Under the pieces are notes generated by a model that ran no database searches, had not been told where the DNA came from, and saw only the letters and a program-made list of their open reading frames with translations. This document shows, piece after piece, positions 16,716-24,489 of a stretch of DNA of 55,575 nucleotides. The first letter of the stretch is position 1. Each line of letters starts with the position of its first letter. This stretch comes from Streptomyces sp. MBT53 (lineage in GTDB: Bacteria; Actinomycetota; Actinomycetes; Streptomycetales; Streptomycetaceae), in contig NZ_JAEQAZ010000068.1 in assembly GCF_016654115.1 (NCBI RefSeq), positions 1 to 55,575 on the forward strand, in the 5' to 3' direction. A program made the position numbers and the translations under genes.

Positions 16716-17147
16716 GTGAGAATGCTCAACAGATCGGCCGTCGCTCTCGTGATGAGCACGCTGTTCCTCGCTGTCGGCGCCGCCGGAGTCGCCACCGCCG
16801 CTCCCGCGGCACCCAGCACTCCTCAGGTGGCGCTCGGAGGATGCAGCAGTTTCCCGCCCACCCCGTGCGGTGAGGTACAGAACAACTCGAACCGAACGGT
16901 CCGTGTGTCCTTGAACTGGACCTGTACCGCGGACACCGGCAACATCGGCTCGACCTGTCCGAAGGACATCAAGTCCGTTGCGGCGGGCCACCACATCGGT
17001 GGTGGCAGCGTCGACGTCGACGCCTTCGAGGTGCCGACCGGTTGCACCTTCGCGTTCGACATCGACGGTCTGAATCTGACCCGGGGCGCGGGCTGGTACA
17101 AGTTCTCCAGCCTGAACACCGTCACCATCCACCGGGCCACCTGCTAG
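16716..17147 (+). CDS. Small secreted protein with six cysteines
   Basis: A 143-aa precursor. The GTG at 16716 has GGAAAGG seven bases upstream; an ATG two codons later is the alternative. A signal peptide (LNRSAVALVMSTLFLAVGAA, ending near ATAAPA) is followed by a mature domain of about 110 residues with six cysteines (three disulfides possible), a VQNNSNRTVRVSLNW segment and a final Cys as the last residue. The regular beta-strand-like pattern suggests a compact beta sandwich. I do not recognise a named family. It is preceded by a perfect SARP-type box and followed by a strong hairpin, so it is probably its own transcript under control of the adjacent AfsR-like regulator. Confidence 0.8.
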   Translation: MRMLNRSAVALVMSTLFLAVGAAGVATAAPAAPSTPQVALGGCSSFPPTPCGEVQNNSNRTVRVSLNWTCTADTGNIGSTCPKDIKSVAAGHHIGGGSVDVDAFEVPTGCTFAFDIDGLNLTRGAGWYKFSSLNTVTIHRATC

Positions 17148-17222
17148 GGGTGTTCACCTCGCCCTGCGATCGGGCCTTCTCATCCTGGTGAGAGCACTGG
17201 GCAGTTGGCGCCTGTCAAGCAC

Positions 17223-17263
17223 GCCGTATCGCCTGCCGGCGAGGGAACGGCAGGAGATACGGC
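17223..17263 (+). terminator. Strong hairpin after the first small secreted protein gene
   Basis: GCCGTATC-G-CCTGCCG (17223-17238) pairs with CGGCAGG-A-GATACGGC (17248-17263), giving a 16-bp stem with a single mismatch. It separates the first secreted-protein gene from the second SARP-type box. Confidence 0.75.
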
Positions 17264-17288
17264 ATGCCTGGGGACCTCGGAGTCGGTG

Positions 17289-17306
17289 CGCAAGGTTTTC
17301 GCAAGG
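17289..17306 (+). promoter_or_regulatory. SARP-type box 2: perfect heptamer direct repeat
   Basis: CGCAAGG at 17289-17295 and 17300-17306 flank TTTT, identical in sequence and spacing to the box at 16640. CAGCGT, which fits NANNNT, begins nine bases after the box. The second secreted-protein gene starts 106 bp further downstream. Confidence 0.75.
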
Positions 17307-17412
17307 TCGGTGGTTCAGCGTTGGTGTCATCGAGCACGGACGATCGGCACCGCATCAGCGCCGGAAACGCGGAATCGGCGTCGGAATGTTCTTCATGACG
17401 GAGGGAGCCAGC

Positions 17413-17820
17413 ATGACCATGAAGAAGGCAGTGGCGGGGTGGGCGGCGTTCGCGGCCGTGAGCGCGGTGGTGGTGAGTGCCCAACCGGCGGCCGCCGAGA
17501 CGACCTTGCACGGATGTGTCTATCCGCGGGTCTGCTTCTATCTGACGGAAGCCCAGTTCACCGCCGGCAGTCCCACGGCCGCGTACCAGGACGCGGACTA
17601 CAACCAGACGCTCGGTTCCAAGAGCAAGGGGGCTGATGTGGTCTACAACTCGCGCAACGACGACACGGTCCTTCTGCGAATCGGTACCACGAGTACCGCG
17701 ATCTGCCTGGATCCGAACACCACCTTGCACAACGACGCGACCGTCACGGTGACAGCCATCCGGATCCGGTCCAACCCCTCGTCGTGCAGCGACCTGCTGG
17801 TGACGTGGCCGTCGAGTTGA
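17413..17820 (+). CDS. Small secreted protein with four cysteines (possible peptidase inhibitor I36/crystallin-like fold)
   Basis: A 135-aa precursor. GGAGGG lies shortly before the ATG at 17413 (MTMKKAVAGWAAFAAVSAVV). The signal peptide ends near AQPAAAET. The mature part starts with TTLHGCVYPRVCFYLTEAQF, a spacing of cysteine and aromatic residues that resembles the beta/gamma-crystallin-like inhibitor I36 proteins of Streptomyces, although the match is by eye only. There are four cysteines. A SARP-type box lies 106 bp upstream, and the third secreted-protein gene follows after 55 bp, so the pair is probably one transcript. Confidence 0.78.
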   Translation: MTMKKAVAGWAAFAAVSAVVVSAQPAAAETTLHGCVYPRVCFYLTEAQFTAGSPTAAYQDADYNQTLGSKSKGADVVYNSRNDDTVLLRIGTTSTAICLDPNTTLHNDATVTVTAIRIRSNPSSCSDLLVTWPSS

Positions 17821-17875
17821 TCGTCGAGCGGTCGTCCGGGAGTCGGAGCGACGTACCCAGTGAAGAAGGGGATGC

Positions 17876-18247
17876 ATGGTGAATTTCAGAACGCGGGCTT
17901 CGCTGCCGAAAAGGCTGGCCGTGGTCGCCGTATCGGCCTCCGCCGCCCTCATCGGTTTCTCGGCTGTTCCTGCCCAGGCGCTGACCTACGACTTGAGCAC
18001 GACCGGCGCCGCGGGTTCCGTCACCTATGTCGGGAACGGGGACTGGTCGCTCCACGCCCATGACCCGCTCACCGACGGCCACTGCGCTCGCTTCCAGGTG
18101 AAGGACACGGACGACACCAGTTGGCGGTGGTACGGAGACATGGTCTGTACGTCCGCCGATCAGTACGTGACGGGAGCACGCTCGTTGTGGTCCGTCCGTA
18201 TCTGCCGGACGGGAATCGGGAACTGCTCCGCCGCCGTCAAGCTCTGA
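17876..18247 (+). CDS. Small secreted protein with four cysteines, function unknown
   Basis: A 123-aa precursor starting at the ATG at 17876, with GAAGGGG upstream. A twin-residue basic start (FRTRASLPKRLA) leads to a hydrophobic core and a signal-cleavage site near VPAQALTYD. The mature part of about 85 residues has four cysteines, and reads like alternating beta strands (GSVTYVGNGDWSLHAHDPLT; DDTSWRWYGDMVC). It has no box of its own, and probably shares the transcript of the preceding secreted protein. No family recognised. Confidence 0.75.
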   Translation: MVNFRTRASLPKRLAVVAVSASAALIGFSAVPAQALTYDLSTTGAAGSVTYVGNGDWSLHAHDPLTDGHCARFQVKDTDDTSWRWYGDMVCTSADQYVTGARSLWSVRICRTGIGNCSAAVKL

Positions 18248-18302
18248 CCCGTTTCGTCGGCGGGCAGGCTCGTGCATGCGGTGGCCCGGCACGGTCGGCG
18301 GG

Positions 18303-21300
18303 TCACCGCACGTCGAGCATCTTGCGGATGTCCTGGGCGCGTGGGGAGTTGAGCGCGGTGTAGAGGTCGAGGGCCTTGGACAGATGGTCGGCGACCTTCT
18401 CCGGCCGGCCGTTGTCCCGGAGGACGGCGGCTGTTCCGAGGTGGGCGCGGGCCTGTTCTTCCTGTTCCTCGATCTCAAGGGCGACATCCAGCGCCTGGGC
18501 GTGCGCCTCGAGCGCCTCGGTGCCCTGTCCGAGTCCGTTGAGCGCTTCGCCGAGTCCGTTGAGGGCGCCGGTCTCGCCGTAGCGTTCGCCGATGTCGCGG
18601 AACGTTCTCAGGGCTTCTCGCTGGTGCTCGGCTGCTTCCCGATGGCGGCCCAGAGCGCTGAGCGCGTTGCCCAGGTTGGACAGTGCGTGTCCGGTTCCGG
18701 CGGGGTTGGTCAGCCGCCGGAACAGTGTCAGGGCCCGCTCGAAGTAGCCTGCTGCCGCCGTGTGGTCGCCCTGCCGCGCCGTGAGGATGCCGAGGTTGCC
18801 GAGGGCACTGGCCTCCCCGAAGGGGTGGTGCGCGGCCCGGTACAACTCAAGGGCCTGCTCGTAGCGTTCGGCCGATGCGGTGAAGTCCTCCAGCAACTCC
18901 AGCACAATGCCGAGGTTGTTGAGGACGTCCGCTTCGCCGTGGGCGTCACCGGCCGAGCGGAAGAGCGCCACCGCCTGCTCGTGGTGTTCGGCGGCCTCCC
19001 GGTAGCGTCCGCGCAATTCGAGCAGGACACCCAGGTTCGTCAAGTGCCGTGCTTCTCCGGCCGGATGGTCGGTGGTGCGGCACAGGGCGAGAGCGGTGTC
19101 GTGGAGCCGGCGCGCGCTGTCGTAGTCGCCGAGCCGCCGGTGGACGGCGCCCAGGCAGGCGAGGACGTCCACTTCGCCGCGCGTGTCGCCGGCCGACCGG
19201 GCGGCTCGTAGAGCGTGGGTGTGGATGGTGAGGGCGTCCGTGTAGTGCCCTGAGCGCTCGTAGTGGCGGTGCAACGTGGTGGCGATGCGCACCGTGTGGT
19301 CGGTAGGTCCCGGCTCCTCGGTACGGGAGCACAGCGCTACGAGGGTGGGTTGCGTGGCGGTCAGCCAGGCGCGCGCCTCCTCCGGGGTCCGCAGTGGTGG
19401 CAGTCCGGTGCCGGGGTGCTCGCTGGCGGGGCGCAGGTGGCGTTCGGCGGGGTAGAGGAGGTCCATGGCGGCCGCGGATGTGGCGAGGCAGTGGTCGAGC
19501 AGGCGGGTGAGGGCGGCCCGGTGTTCGGCCGGCGTGTCGTGCCGGGCGGTGAGATCTGCGGCGTAGGCCCGCAGCAGGTCGTGCATGGCGTACCGGCCGG
19601 CCGCGGTGCGGTTGAGCAGGTGCGCCCGGGCCAGCACGTCGAGGGCCTGCCGTACGGTGTCCACGGGCTCGTCGGCCAGTGCGGCGGCCGAGTGGGCGTC
19701 GATGTCGGGTCCGGGGTGCAGTCCGAGGAGCCTGAAGAGGCGGGCGGGCAGGTCGGCGAGGCGGGCGTAGGACCAGGAGAAGACGGCGCGGACGGCGGCG
19801 CGGGGATCGTCTCCCAGGTCCAACAGGTCCAACCGCCTTTGGTGGTCAGCGAGTTCGGCCACCAGACGGGCCAGCGTCTCGGTGGGCCTGGACAGGACCA
19901 ACTGCGCCGCCACCCTGAGGGCCAGCGGCAGCCGCGCGCACTGCTCCGCCAGATCCGTGGCGGCGGGGCGCTCCGCTTCCAGTCGTTCACCGATCAGCGC
20001 CCGCAGCAGCTTGAGGGCATCGGAACGGGAGAGCGCGTCGAGCACCACGGGGTGTGCCCCGTGCACCGCCACGAGCCCGCTCAGCGAGTCCCGGCTGGTG
20101 ATCAGCACGCGGCAGCGGGGGTTGCCCGGCAGCAGATGCCTGACCTGGGCGGTGGAGGCGGCGTTGTCGAGGATCACCAGCAGCCGGCGTCCGTCGAGGG
20201 CGGTGCGATAGCGCGCCGCCCGGTCCTCCAGCCGCAGCGGGATCTCCGGCCGGGGCACACCGAGGGCGGTCAGGAAGCCGGTCAGCGCCTGGGCGGCGGA
20301 GACCGGCTGGTGCGGGTCGTACCCCCTGAGGTCGACATACAGCTGCCCGTCGGGAAAGGCCTCCCGCGACCGGTGCGCCCAGTGCACCGCGAGCGCGGTC
20401 TTGCCGACGCCCGCGGTGCCCACGACGGCGGAGACGGTCGCTTCGGTGTCGCCCGCGGCGCCGCCTTCGTCGAGCAGGACCCGGGTCAGGGCGGAGAGTT
20501 GGTCGTCCCGTCCGGTGAAGGGCCTTATGTCCATGGGCAGTTGGGCCGGAACGGGAGCTGCGGCCGGTGCAGCGACCGGCCGCGGCCTTGTCGGTGTGTC
20601 GGTGGTCAACTCCTCGTACACCGAACGCAGTTCGGGTCCGGGCGCCAGGCCCAGCTCGTCGGCCAGCTGCGCGCGAATCCTGGTGTAGACGTGCAGCGCG
20701 TCCGTACTTGAGCCGGTGGCCGCCAACGCGCGCATCAACAGCATGGCCAGCGGCTCGGACAGCGGATGTTCGGCCAGCAGGGGCCGCAACAGCTCCGGCA
20801 CGCTGTCCGAACCGCCCTGCCGCAGCGAGCCCTGTGCCCAGGCGCATGCCGCCTCGATCCGTTCCTGCCCCCAGGCCGCCCGGACGCGCTCCGCCCAGGC
20901 TCCGGGCAGTCCCGCCAGCGCGGGGCCCTGCCACAGACGCAGCGCCTGTTCGAGGAACTCCGCACGTTCTGTGTCGGAGTACGCCGGCTTTCGCCCCTGG
21001 GCCACGAGCCGGCGGAACTGGATCAGGTCGACGGCGTCGTCGTCCGCGTTCAGCCGGTAACCGCCGGACACCTTCTCGATGTGGATCGACGGGTTGCGCG
21101 CCCCTATGCCGCTCTCCTCGGCCGCGGCATCGTCCAACAGCCGCCGCAGACGGCTGACATGGGAGTAGACCACCGAGCGCGCGCCGCTGGGCGGATCGCC
21201 GTCCCAGAGCCGGTCGATGAGCGTTTCGACAGCCACGGGCCGTCCGGCGTCGGCCGCCAGCGCGGCCAGGATCACCCGCCTGCGCGGCTGTCCCGGATCA

Positions 21301-21356
21301 CGCTCGCTGTGCGCGACGCGCAGATGCATCGGCCCGAGCAGAAGGAGCTTCAACAA
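18303..21356 (-). CDS. AfsR-type SARP regulator with NB-ARC ATPase and tetratricopeptide repeats
   Basis: A 1017-aa STAND-type regulator. Residues of about 1-95 form an OmpR-like winged helix (LKLLLLGPMHLRVAHSERD; VETLIDRLWDGDPPSGARSV), then a bacterial transcriptional activation domain (VDLIQFRRLVAQGRKPA to ELRSVYEELT), an NB-ARC ATPase with P-loop VVGTAGVGKTALAVHWAH and VILDNA as the Walker B region, and at least six TPRs (repeated GEADVLNNLGIVLELLEDF-type units). I start at the TTG at 21356/21353, just after GGAGGG, because the winged helix begins there; an ATG at 21329 would truncate strand 1. It is convergent with the secreted-protein genes that carry matching boxes. Confidence 0.9.
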   Translation of the reverse strand: MLKLLLLGPMHLRVAHSERDPGQPRRRVILAALAADAGRPVAVETLIDRLWDGDPPSGARSVVYSHVSRLRRLLDDAAAEESGIGARNPSIHIEKVSGGYRLNADDDAVDLIQFRRLVAQGRKPAYSDTERAEFLEQALRLWQGPALAGLPGAWAERVRAAWGQERIEAACAWAQGSLRQGGSDSVPELLRPLLAEHPLSEPLAMLLMRALAATGSSTDALHVYTRIRAQLADELGLAPGPELRSVYEELTTDTPTRPRPVAAPAAAPVPAQLPMDIRPFTGRDDQLSALTRVLLDEGGAAGDTEATVSAVVGTAGVGKTALAVHWAHRSREAFPDGQLYVDLRGYDPHQPVSAAQALTGFLTALGVPRPEIPLRLEDRAARYRTALDGRRLLVILDNAASTAQVRHLLPGNPRCRVLITSRDSLSGLVAVHGAHPVVLDALSRSDALKLLRALIGERLEAERPAATDLAEQCARLPLALRVAAQLVLSRPTETLARLVAELADHQRRLDLLDLGDDPRAAVRAVFSWSYARLADLPARLFRLLGLHPGPDIDAHSAAALADEPVDTVRQALDVLARAHLLNRTAAGRYAMHDLLRAYAADLTARHDTPAEHRAALTRLLDHCLATSAAAMDLLYPAERHLRPASEHPGTGLPPLRTPEEARAWLTATQPTLVALCSRTEEPGPTDHTVRIATTLHRHYERSGHYTDALTIHTHALRAARSAGDTRGEVDVLACLGAVHRRLGDYDSARRLHDTALALCRTTDHPAGEARHLTNLGVLLELRGRYREAAEHHEQAVALFRSAGDAHGEADVLNNLGIVLELLEDFTASAERYEQALELYRAAHHPFGEASALGNLGILTARQGDHTAAAGYFERALTLFRRLTNPAGTGHALSNLGNALSALGRHREAAEHQREALRTFRDIGERYGETGALNGLGEALNGLGQGTEALEAHAQALDVALEIEEQEEQARAHLGTAAVLRDNGRPEKVADHLSKALDLYTALNSPRAQDIRKMLDVR

Positions 21357-21364
21357 CCCTCCAT

Positions 21365-21382
21365 CACAAGATTTTCGCAAGA
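21365..21382 (+). promoter_or_regulatory. SARP-type box 3 at the regulator's own 5' end
   Basis: CACAAGA (21365-21371), TTTT and CGCAAGA (21376-21382) have the same layout as boxes 1 and 2, with one or two changes per repeat. The box lies nine bases upstream of the regulator's proposed TTG, in inverted orientation relative to that gene. Rightward, GATCCT (NANNNT) begins nine bases after the box, as at the other two sites. It could repress the regulator, or activate a rightward transcript. Confidence 0.6.
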
Positions 21383-21521
21383 CGGATCCTAGATCCTCAC
21401 ATGGTGGGTCGTCAGGGAGACAGTCCGACCCAACTGCCGTACACGCACGGGACATTGACGATGCGACAGAACGTGACGGAACGCCAACTTGGGGCGAGGG
21501 CTCGGCCGTTCCCGCCGGTCG

Positions 21522-21703
21522 GCAACGCGGGAAACCTGCTCGCCACCCACCTCGGCCCGGGCCGGCAGACAGTGGTCCCCGACGCGAGCTGGCGCCGCCT
21601 CCTCCGCGACAGCGCACGCCGGGCCGACTTCGGCGGACCGATGGTCCTGGGCGCGGACCTGCTGCGGCTGCCCGTACGACGGCGCGGGCCCCACAGATCC
21701 TGA
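21522..21703 (+). pseudogene. Possible C-terminal remnant of a glycoside hydrolase (low confidence)
   Basis: The rightward frame reads GNAGNLLATHLGPGRQTVVP, then DASWRRLLRDSARRADFGGP and DLLRLPVRRRG before a stop. The order 'LGPGRQTV - W..LL.S - FGGP - LRLP.RG' resembles the beta-sandwich C-terminus of GH13-type trehalohydrolases or amylases. No catalytic domain precedes it. The rest of 21383-21877 holds no gene I can support; the last 100 bases carry an imperfect hairpin (GGGGTG...CACCCC near 21825-21848) in the leader of the next gene. Confidence 0.3.
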
Positions 21704-21877
21704 CCGACCCGGTACCGCACAGAGGTTCCGCATTGCTTGCGCCGCGCGACCGATCAACAGCGCGTCATGGCTCTCGCCTCGCCGGGAATCGCCTGTTACC
21801 GTCCGACTTAATCGATCTAGCTTCGGGGTGGCGCCCTGCATGGCACCCCGGACGACGGCCACTCGACGGAGAGTGAA

Positions 21878-23242
21878 ATGGACCCTGTCTCACAACAGCG
21901 CAGCACCTACGAAGCGGTCCTCCGGCTGAACGACGCGCCGTTCATCACCGAGCGCCCGGCGATGTTCAGCCCGGCCGCCGCGGCCCAGGACGTGGGCAAC
22001 ACGCGGGGCACCTACGGCCGCTTCGCGCAGCTCCTGCTTCCCGAGCAGTACACGGACTGGGTCGAGGAGAGCGCCGCCCATGTCGGCTCGTGCTACGTCG
22101 GCGACTGGACCTCGCTGCACAAGGTCAAGGTGCACGGCCCGCAGGCACTCGCGTTCCTGAGCCGGCTGGGGATGCGGGACCTCTCCCGTTTCGAGGTCGG
22201 GCAGATCAAGCACCATGTGCAGCTCGACGAGAACGGCTGGGTCGCCTCCGAGGGCGTGCTGTGCCGGCTCGGACCCGACGAGTTCGTCTACACCGCGGGC
22301 AGCTGCGACTGGCTGTTGTGGCAGCTGAGTCAGGGCAGTTGGGACGCGGCGGCCACCGACATCAGCCCCGACGTGTTCATCTTCGGCGTCCAGGGCCCGG
22401 CATCCCTCGCCGCGCTGGAGAAGCTGACGGGGGACGACCTCGGCGACATCGCCTTCAGCCGCAGCCGTATGTCCACGGTCGACGGCGTCCCGGTACGGGT
22501 CCTGCGCACCGGGATCTCGGGTGAACTCGGATACGAACTGCACGGGCCGACCGCGCACGCCAACGACATCTGGGCGGCGGTCGTGGCGAGCGGGCAGGAC
22601 GTCGGCATGCGTCAACTCGGCTTCCGGGCCCAGCCTGTTCAGCACATCGAGGCCGGGATCGCGACCAACGGGCTGGACTATCTGCCGGCGTCGATCCTCA
22701 CGCCGGGTGCGCCGAGGCAGTTCCGCAAGGGCGAGCCGACCGGCAGTTTCGTCCCGACCGGTGGGGTGACCGACTACTTCCGCAAGCCGGGCGAACTCGG
22801 CTGGGGTTTCCGCAAGGGCGTCCCCGACCGCGACTTCATCGGCCGGGACGCACTCGTCAGGGATGCCGAAAGCGGCGTACCCACAAGGCAGTTGGTGGGT
22901 CTGCGCTGGAACGGACAGGACGTCGCCGGCATCCTCACCTCGCTCCTGGGCGAGGCCGAGCCGCCGGACCAGATGGAGCTGCCGCGCGGACGCGGCCCCC
23001 ACTTCGACCAGGTTCTGATGTCGGGCGAGCCGGTGGGTGTCGCCACGGGGCGGACGGTGAGCCCGACCCTGCGGGCGATGATCTCCCTCTGTGTGCTCGA
23101 CCCCGCGCACGCGACACCCGGCACCGAGGTCGTCGTCCTGTGGGGCCGCCCGGGTACCCCGCAGCGGGAGATCCGCGCGACGGTCACGGCGCTGCCCTTC
23201 AAGCCGGACAACCGGCGCACCGACGTCACCGATCCCGGGTGA
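21878..23242 (+). CDS. GcvT/LigM-like tetrahydrofolate-dependent aminomethyltransferase family protein
   Basis: A 454-aa protein of the glycine-cleavage T-protein superfamily. Visible family features are LHKVKVHGPQALAFLSRLG, KHHVQLDENGWVASEGVLCR, FGVQGPASLAALEKLTGDD, RTGISGELGYELHGP and the C-terminal barrel (GEPVGVATGRTVSPTLRAMI). It has no fused dehydrogenase. Freestanding T-protein-like enzymes such as LigM and DesA demethylate methoxy-aromatics using tetrahydrofolate; others demethylate methylated amines or sulfoniopropionates. The ATG at 21878 has GGAGAG five bases upstream. The neighbours (PPOX and F420-type proteins) do not fix the substrate. Confidence 0.85.
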   Translation: MDPVSQQRSTYEAVLRLNDAPFITERPAMFSPAAAAQDVGNTRGTYGRFAQLLLPEQYTDWVEESAAHVGSCYVGDWTSLHKVKVHGPQALAFLSRLGMRDLSRFEVGQIKHHVQLDENGWVASEGVLCRLGPDEFVYTAGSCDWLLWQLSQGSWDAAATDISPDVFIFGVQGPASLAALEKLTGDDLGDIAFSRSRMSTVDGVPVRVLRTGISGELGYELHGPTAHANDIWAAVVASGQDVGMRQLGFRAQPVQHIEAGIATNGLDYLPASILTPGAPRQFRKGEPTGSFVPTGGVTDYFRKPGELGWGFRKGVPDRDFIGRDALVRDAESGVPTRQLVGLRWNGQDVAGILTSLLGEAEPPDQMELPRGRGPHFDQVLMSGEPVGVATGRTVSPTLRAMISLCVLDPAHATPGTEVVVLWGRPGTPQREIRATVTALPFKPDNRRTDVTDPG

Positions 23243-23269
23243 ATTAGCGTGAAGTCGGGGGCCGGCGGA

Positions 23270-23296
23270 TGTCGAGAACGCTGCGCCGGCTCCGTC
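23270..23296 (+). promoter_or_regulatory. Candidate ECF-sigma promoter (TGTCGA - 17 bp - CGTC)
   Basis: TGTCGA at 23270-23275 and CGTC at 23293-23296 are 17 bases apart, 38 bp before the PPOX gene's ATG. From memory, this matches the -35/-10 pattern reported for ECF42-group sigma factors in Streptomyces. A 7-bp inverted repeat (GCCGGCG...CGCCGGC, 23261-23290) overlaps it. Confidence 0.45.
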
Positions 23297-23334
23297 CCTG
23301 GGGTGGATGGCGACAACTTCTCTGGAGGACGGTC

Positions 23335-23832
23335 ATGCGAGCGAGTGAGATCACCGAGATTCTGGAGCGGCCGATCAGCCGGGAGCTGCTGGCACGTGAT
23401 GTGGTCCGGCTGGCGTACGTGGCCAAGGACGGCACGCCCCGGAACGTCCCGATCGCGTTCACCTGGAACGGCTCGGAGATCGTCATGTGTACGACGAAGA
23501 ACGCCCCGAAGCTTCCGGCACTGCGGGCGAACCCGACGGTCGCGCTGACGATCGACACCGAGGTGCATCCGCCCAAGATCCTGCTGATCCGCGGTCGGGC
23601 CGAGCTGGATGTGGTGGACGGCATCCCGGAGGAGTACCTCCAGATCAACGGCTCGTACGAGATGACACCCGAACAGCGGGTCGAGTGGGAGGCCGAGGTC
23701 CGCTCCCTCTACGACGGCATGGTCCGGATCGTGGTGACGCCGACGTGGGTGAAGCTGATCGACTTCGAGACGACCCTGCCGAGCGCGGTCGAGGAGTTGG
23801 TGAAGCAGCGGGCGGAGCGCGAGCAGGTCTGA
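23335..23832 (+). CDS. Pyridoxamine 5'-phosphate oxidase-like (PPOX) flavin/F420-binding protein
   Basis: A 165-aa split-beta-barrel protein. LARDVVRLAYVAKDGTPRNV followed by PIAFTWNGSEIVMCTT is the classic opening of the PPOX superfamily, and PALRANPTVALTID is its third strand region. Members bind FMN or F420 and reduce or oxidise small molecules. I start at the ATG at 23335 because GGAGG precedes it by six bases; the longer frame from 23269 runs through the putative promoter. It ends 20 bp from the convergent F420-reductase-like gene. Confidence 0.88.
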   Translation: MRASEITEILERPISRELLARDVVRLAYVAKDGTPRNVPIAFTWNGSEIVMCTTKNAPKLPALRANPTVALTIDTEVHPPKILLIRGRAELDVVDGIPEEYLQINGSYEMTPEQRVEWEAEVRSLYDGMVRIVVTPTWVKLIDFETTLPSAVEELVKQRAEREQV

Positions 23833-23852
23833 TCGACGCGGGCGGGCGTGGA

Positions 23853-24449
23853 TCAGCGGGCGATCGAGATCGCGAAGGGCGCGAATCCGCCGGACCGGAT
23901 CACGTGCGGTACGAACAGGATCGCCGCCTCGACAGCCCGGGCGGTCTCGATCCCGCCGAGGTCCGTGATCCACTCCTGGCGCCAGCCGAGGTCCAGGAGA
24001 AGCCCGCGGACTACCTGCTTGGCCTCCGGGTCCGTGCCGGACAGGAACGCGGTGGGCGTCTGGGCGAGTGCGGCGGGCGCGGTCATCACCGTGTGCAGCA
24101 TCGTGTTGAGCGTCTTGACGACGTGCGTCTCGGGCAGTGCTTCTTGGAGTCGCTCCGCGAGGCTCGATCCGGGGTAGAGCAGGTCGGCGGGCAGTCCGTC
24201 GGGTCCGTCGACGGTGGCGTTGGTGACGTCGACGAGGATCTTGCCCCGCAACTCCGTGCGCAGTGCGGTGAGTCGTTCCAGCGAACCGGCGCCCGGTGTG
24301 GCGTTGATGACGATGCTCGCGGTTCGGATGGCGTCGGCGGCGGCGTCCGGGGCGCGGGTCGCCACGGTCACCTTGTGTCCGGCCCGGGTCAGGGCGGTCG
24401 CCAGGCCGCCGCCGACCCGACCGCCGCCGAGAATCGTGATGTCACTCAT
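23853..24449 (-). CDS. NADPH-dependent F420 reductase-like NAD(P)-binding protein
   Basis: A 198-aa Rossmann protein. ITILGGGRVGGGLATALTRA is the dinucleotide fold, followed by KVTVATRAPD in the position that selects the phosphate of NADP. VVKTLNTM and LLLDLGWRQEWITDLGGIETAR match the F420H2:NADP+ oxidoreductase family (Fno-like), which move hydride between NADP and F420. The protein is slightly shorter than typical Fno. It is followed (in transcription) by nothing on the same strand, and is preceded by the IMPase-like gene 40 bp upstream; both diverge from the LysR gene. Confidence 0.88.
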   Translation of the reverse strand: MSDITILGGGRVGGGLATALTRAGHKVTVATRAPDAAADAIRTASIVINATPGAGSLERLTALRTELRGKILVDVTNATVDGPDGLPADLLYPGSSLAERLQEALPETHVVKTLNTMLHTVMTAPAALAQTPTAFLSGTDPEAKQVVRGLLLDLGWRQEWITDLGGIETARAVEAAILFVPHVIRSGGFAPFAISIAR

Positions 24450-24489
24450 GCTGAACTGTTCCTCTCGGTGATGGGGGTTTGGTCAGTGG

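Noticed and set aside
18303..21356. SARP regulator taken as a sign of an antibiotic biosynthetic cluster
   Set aside because: No PKS, NRPS, terpene, lanthipeptide or similar genes occur in the window; its boxes point to secreted-protein genes instead.
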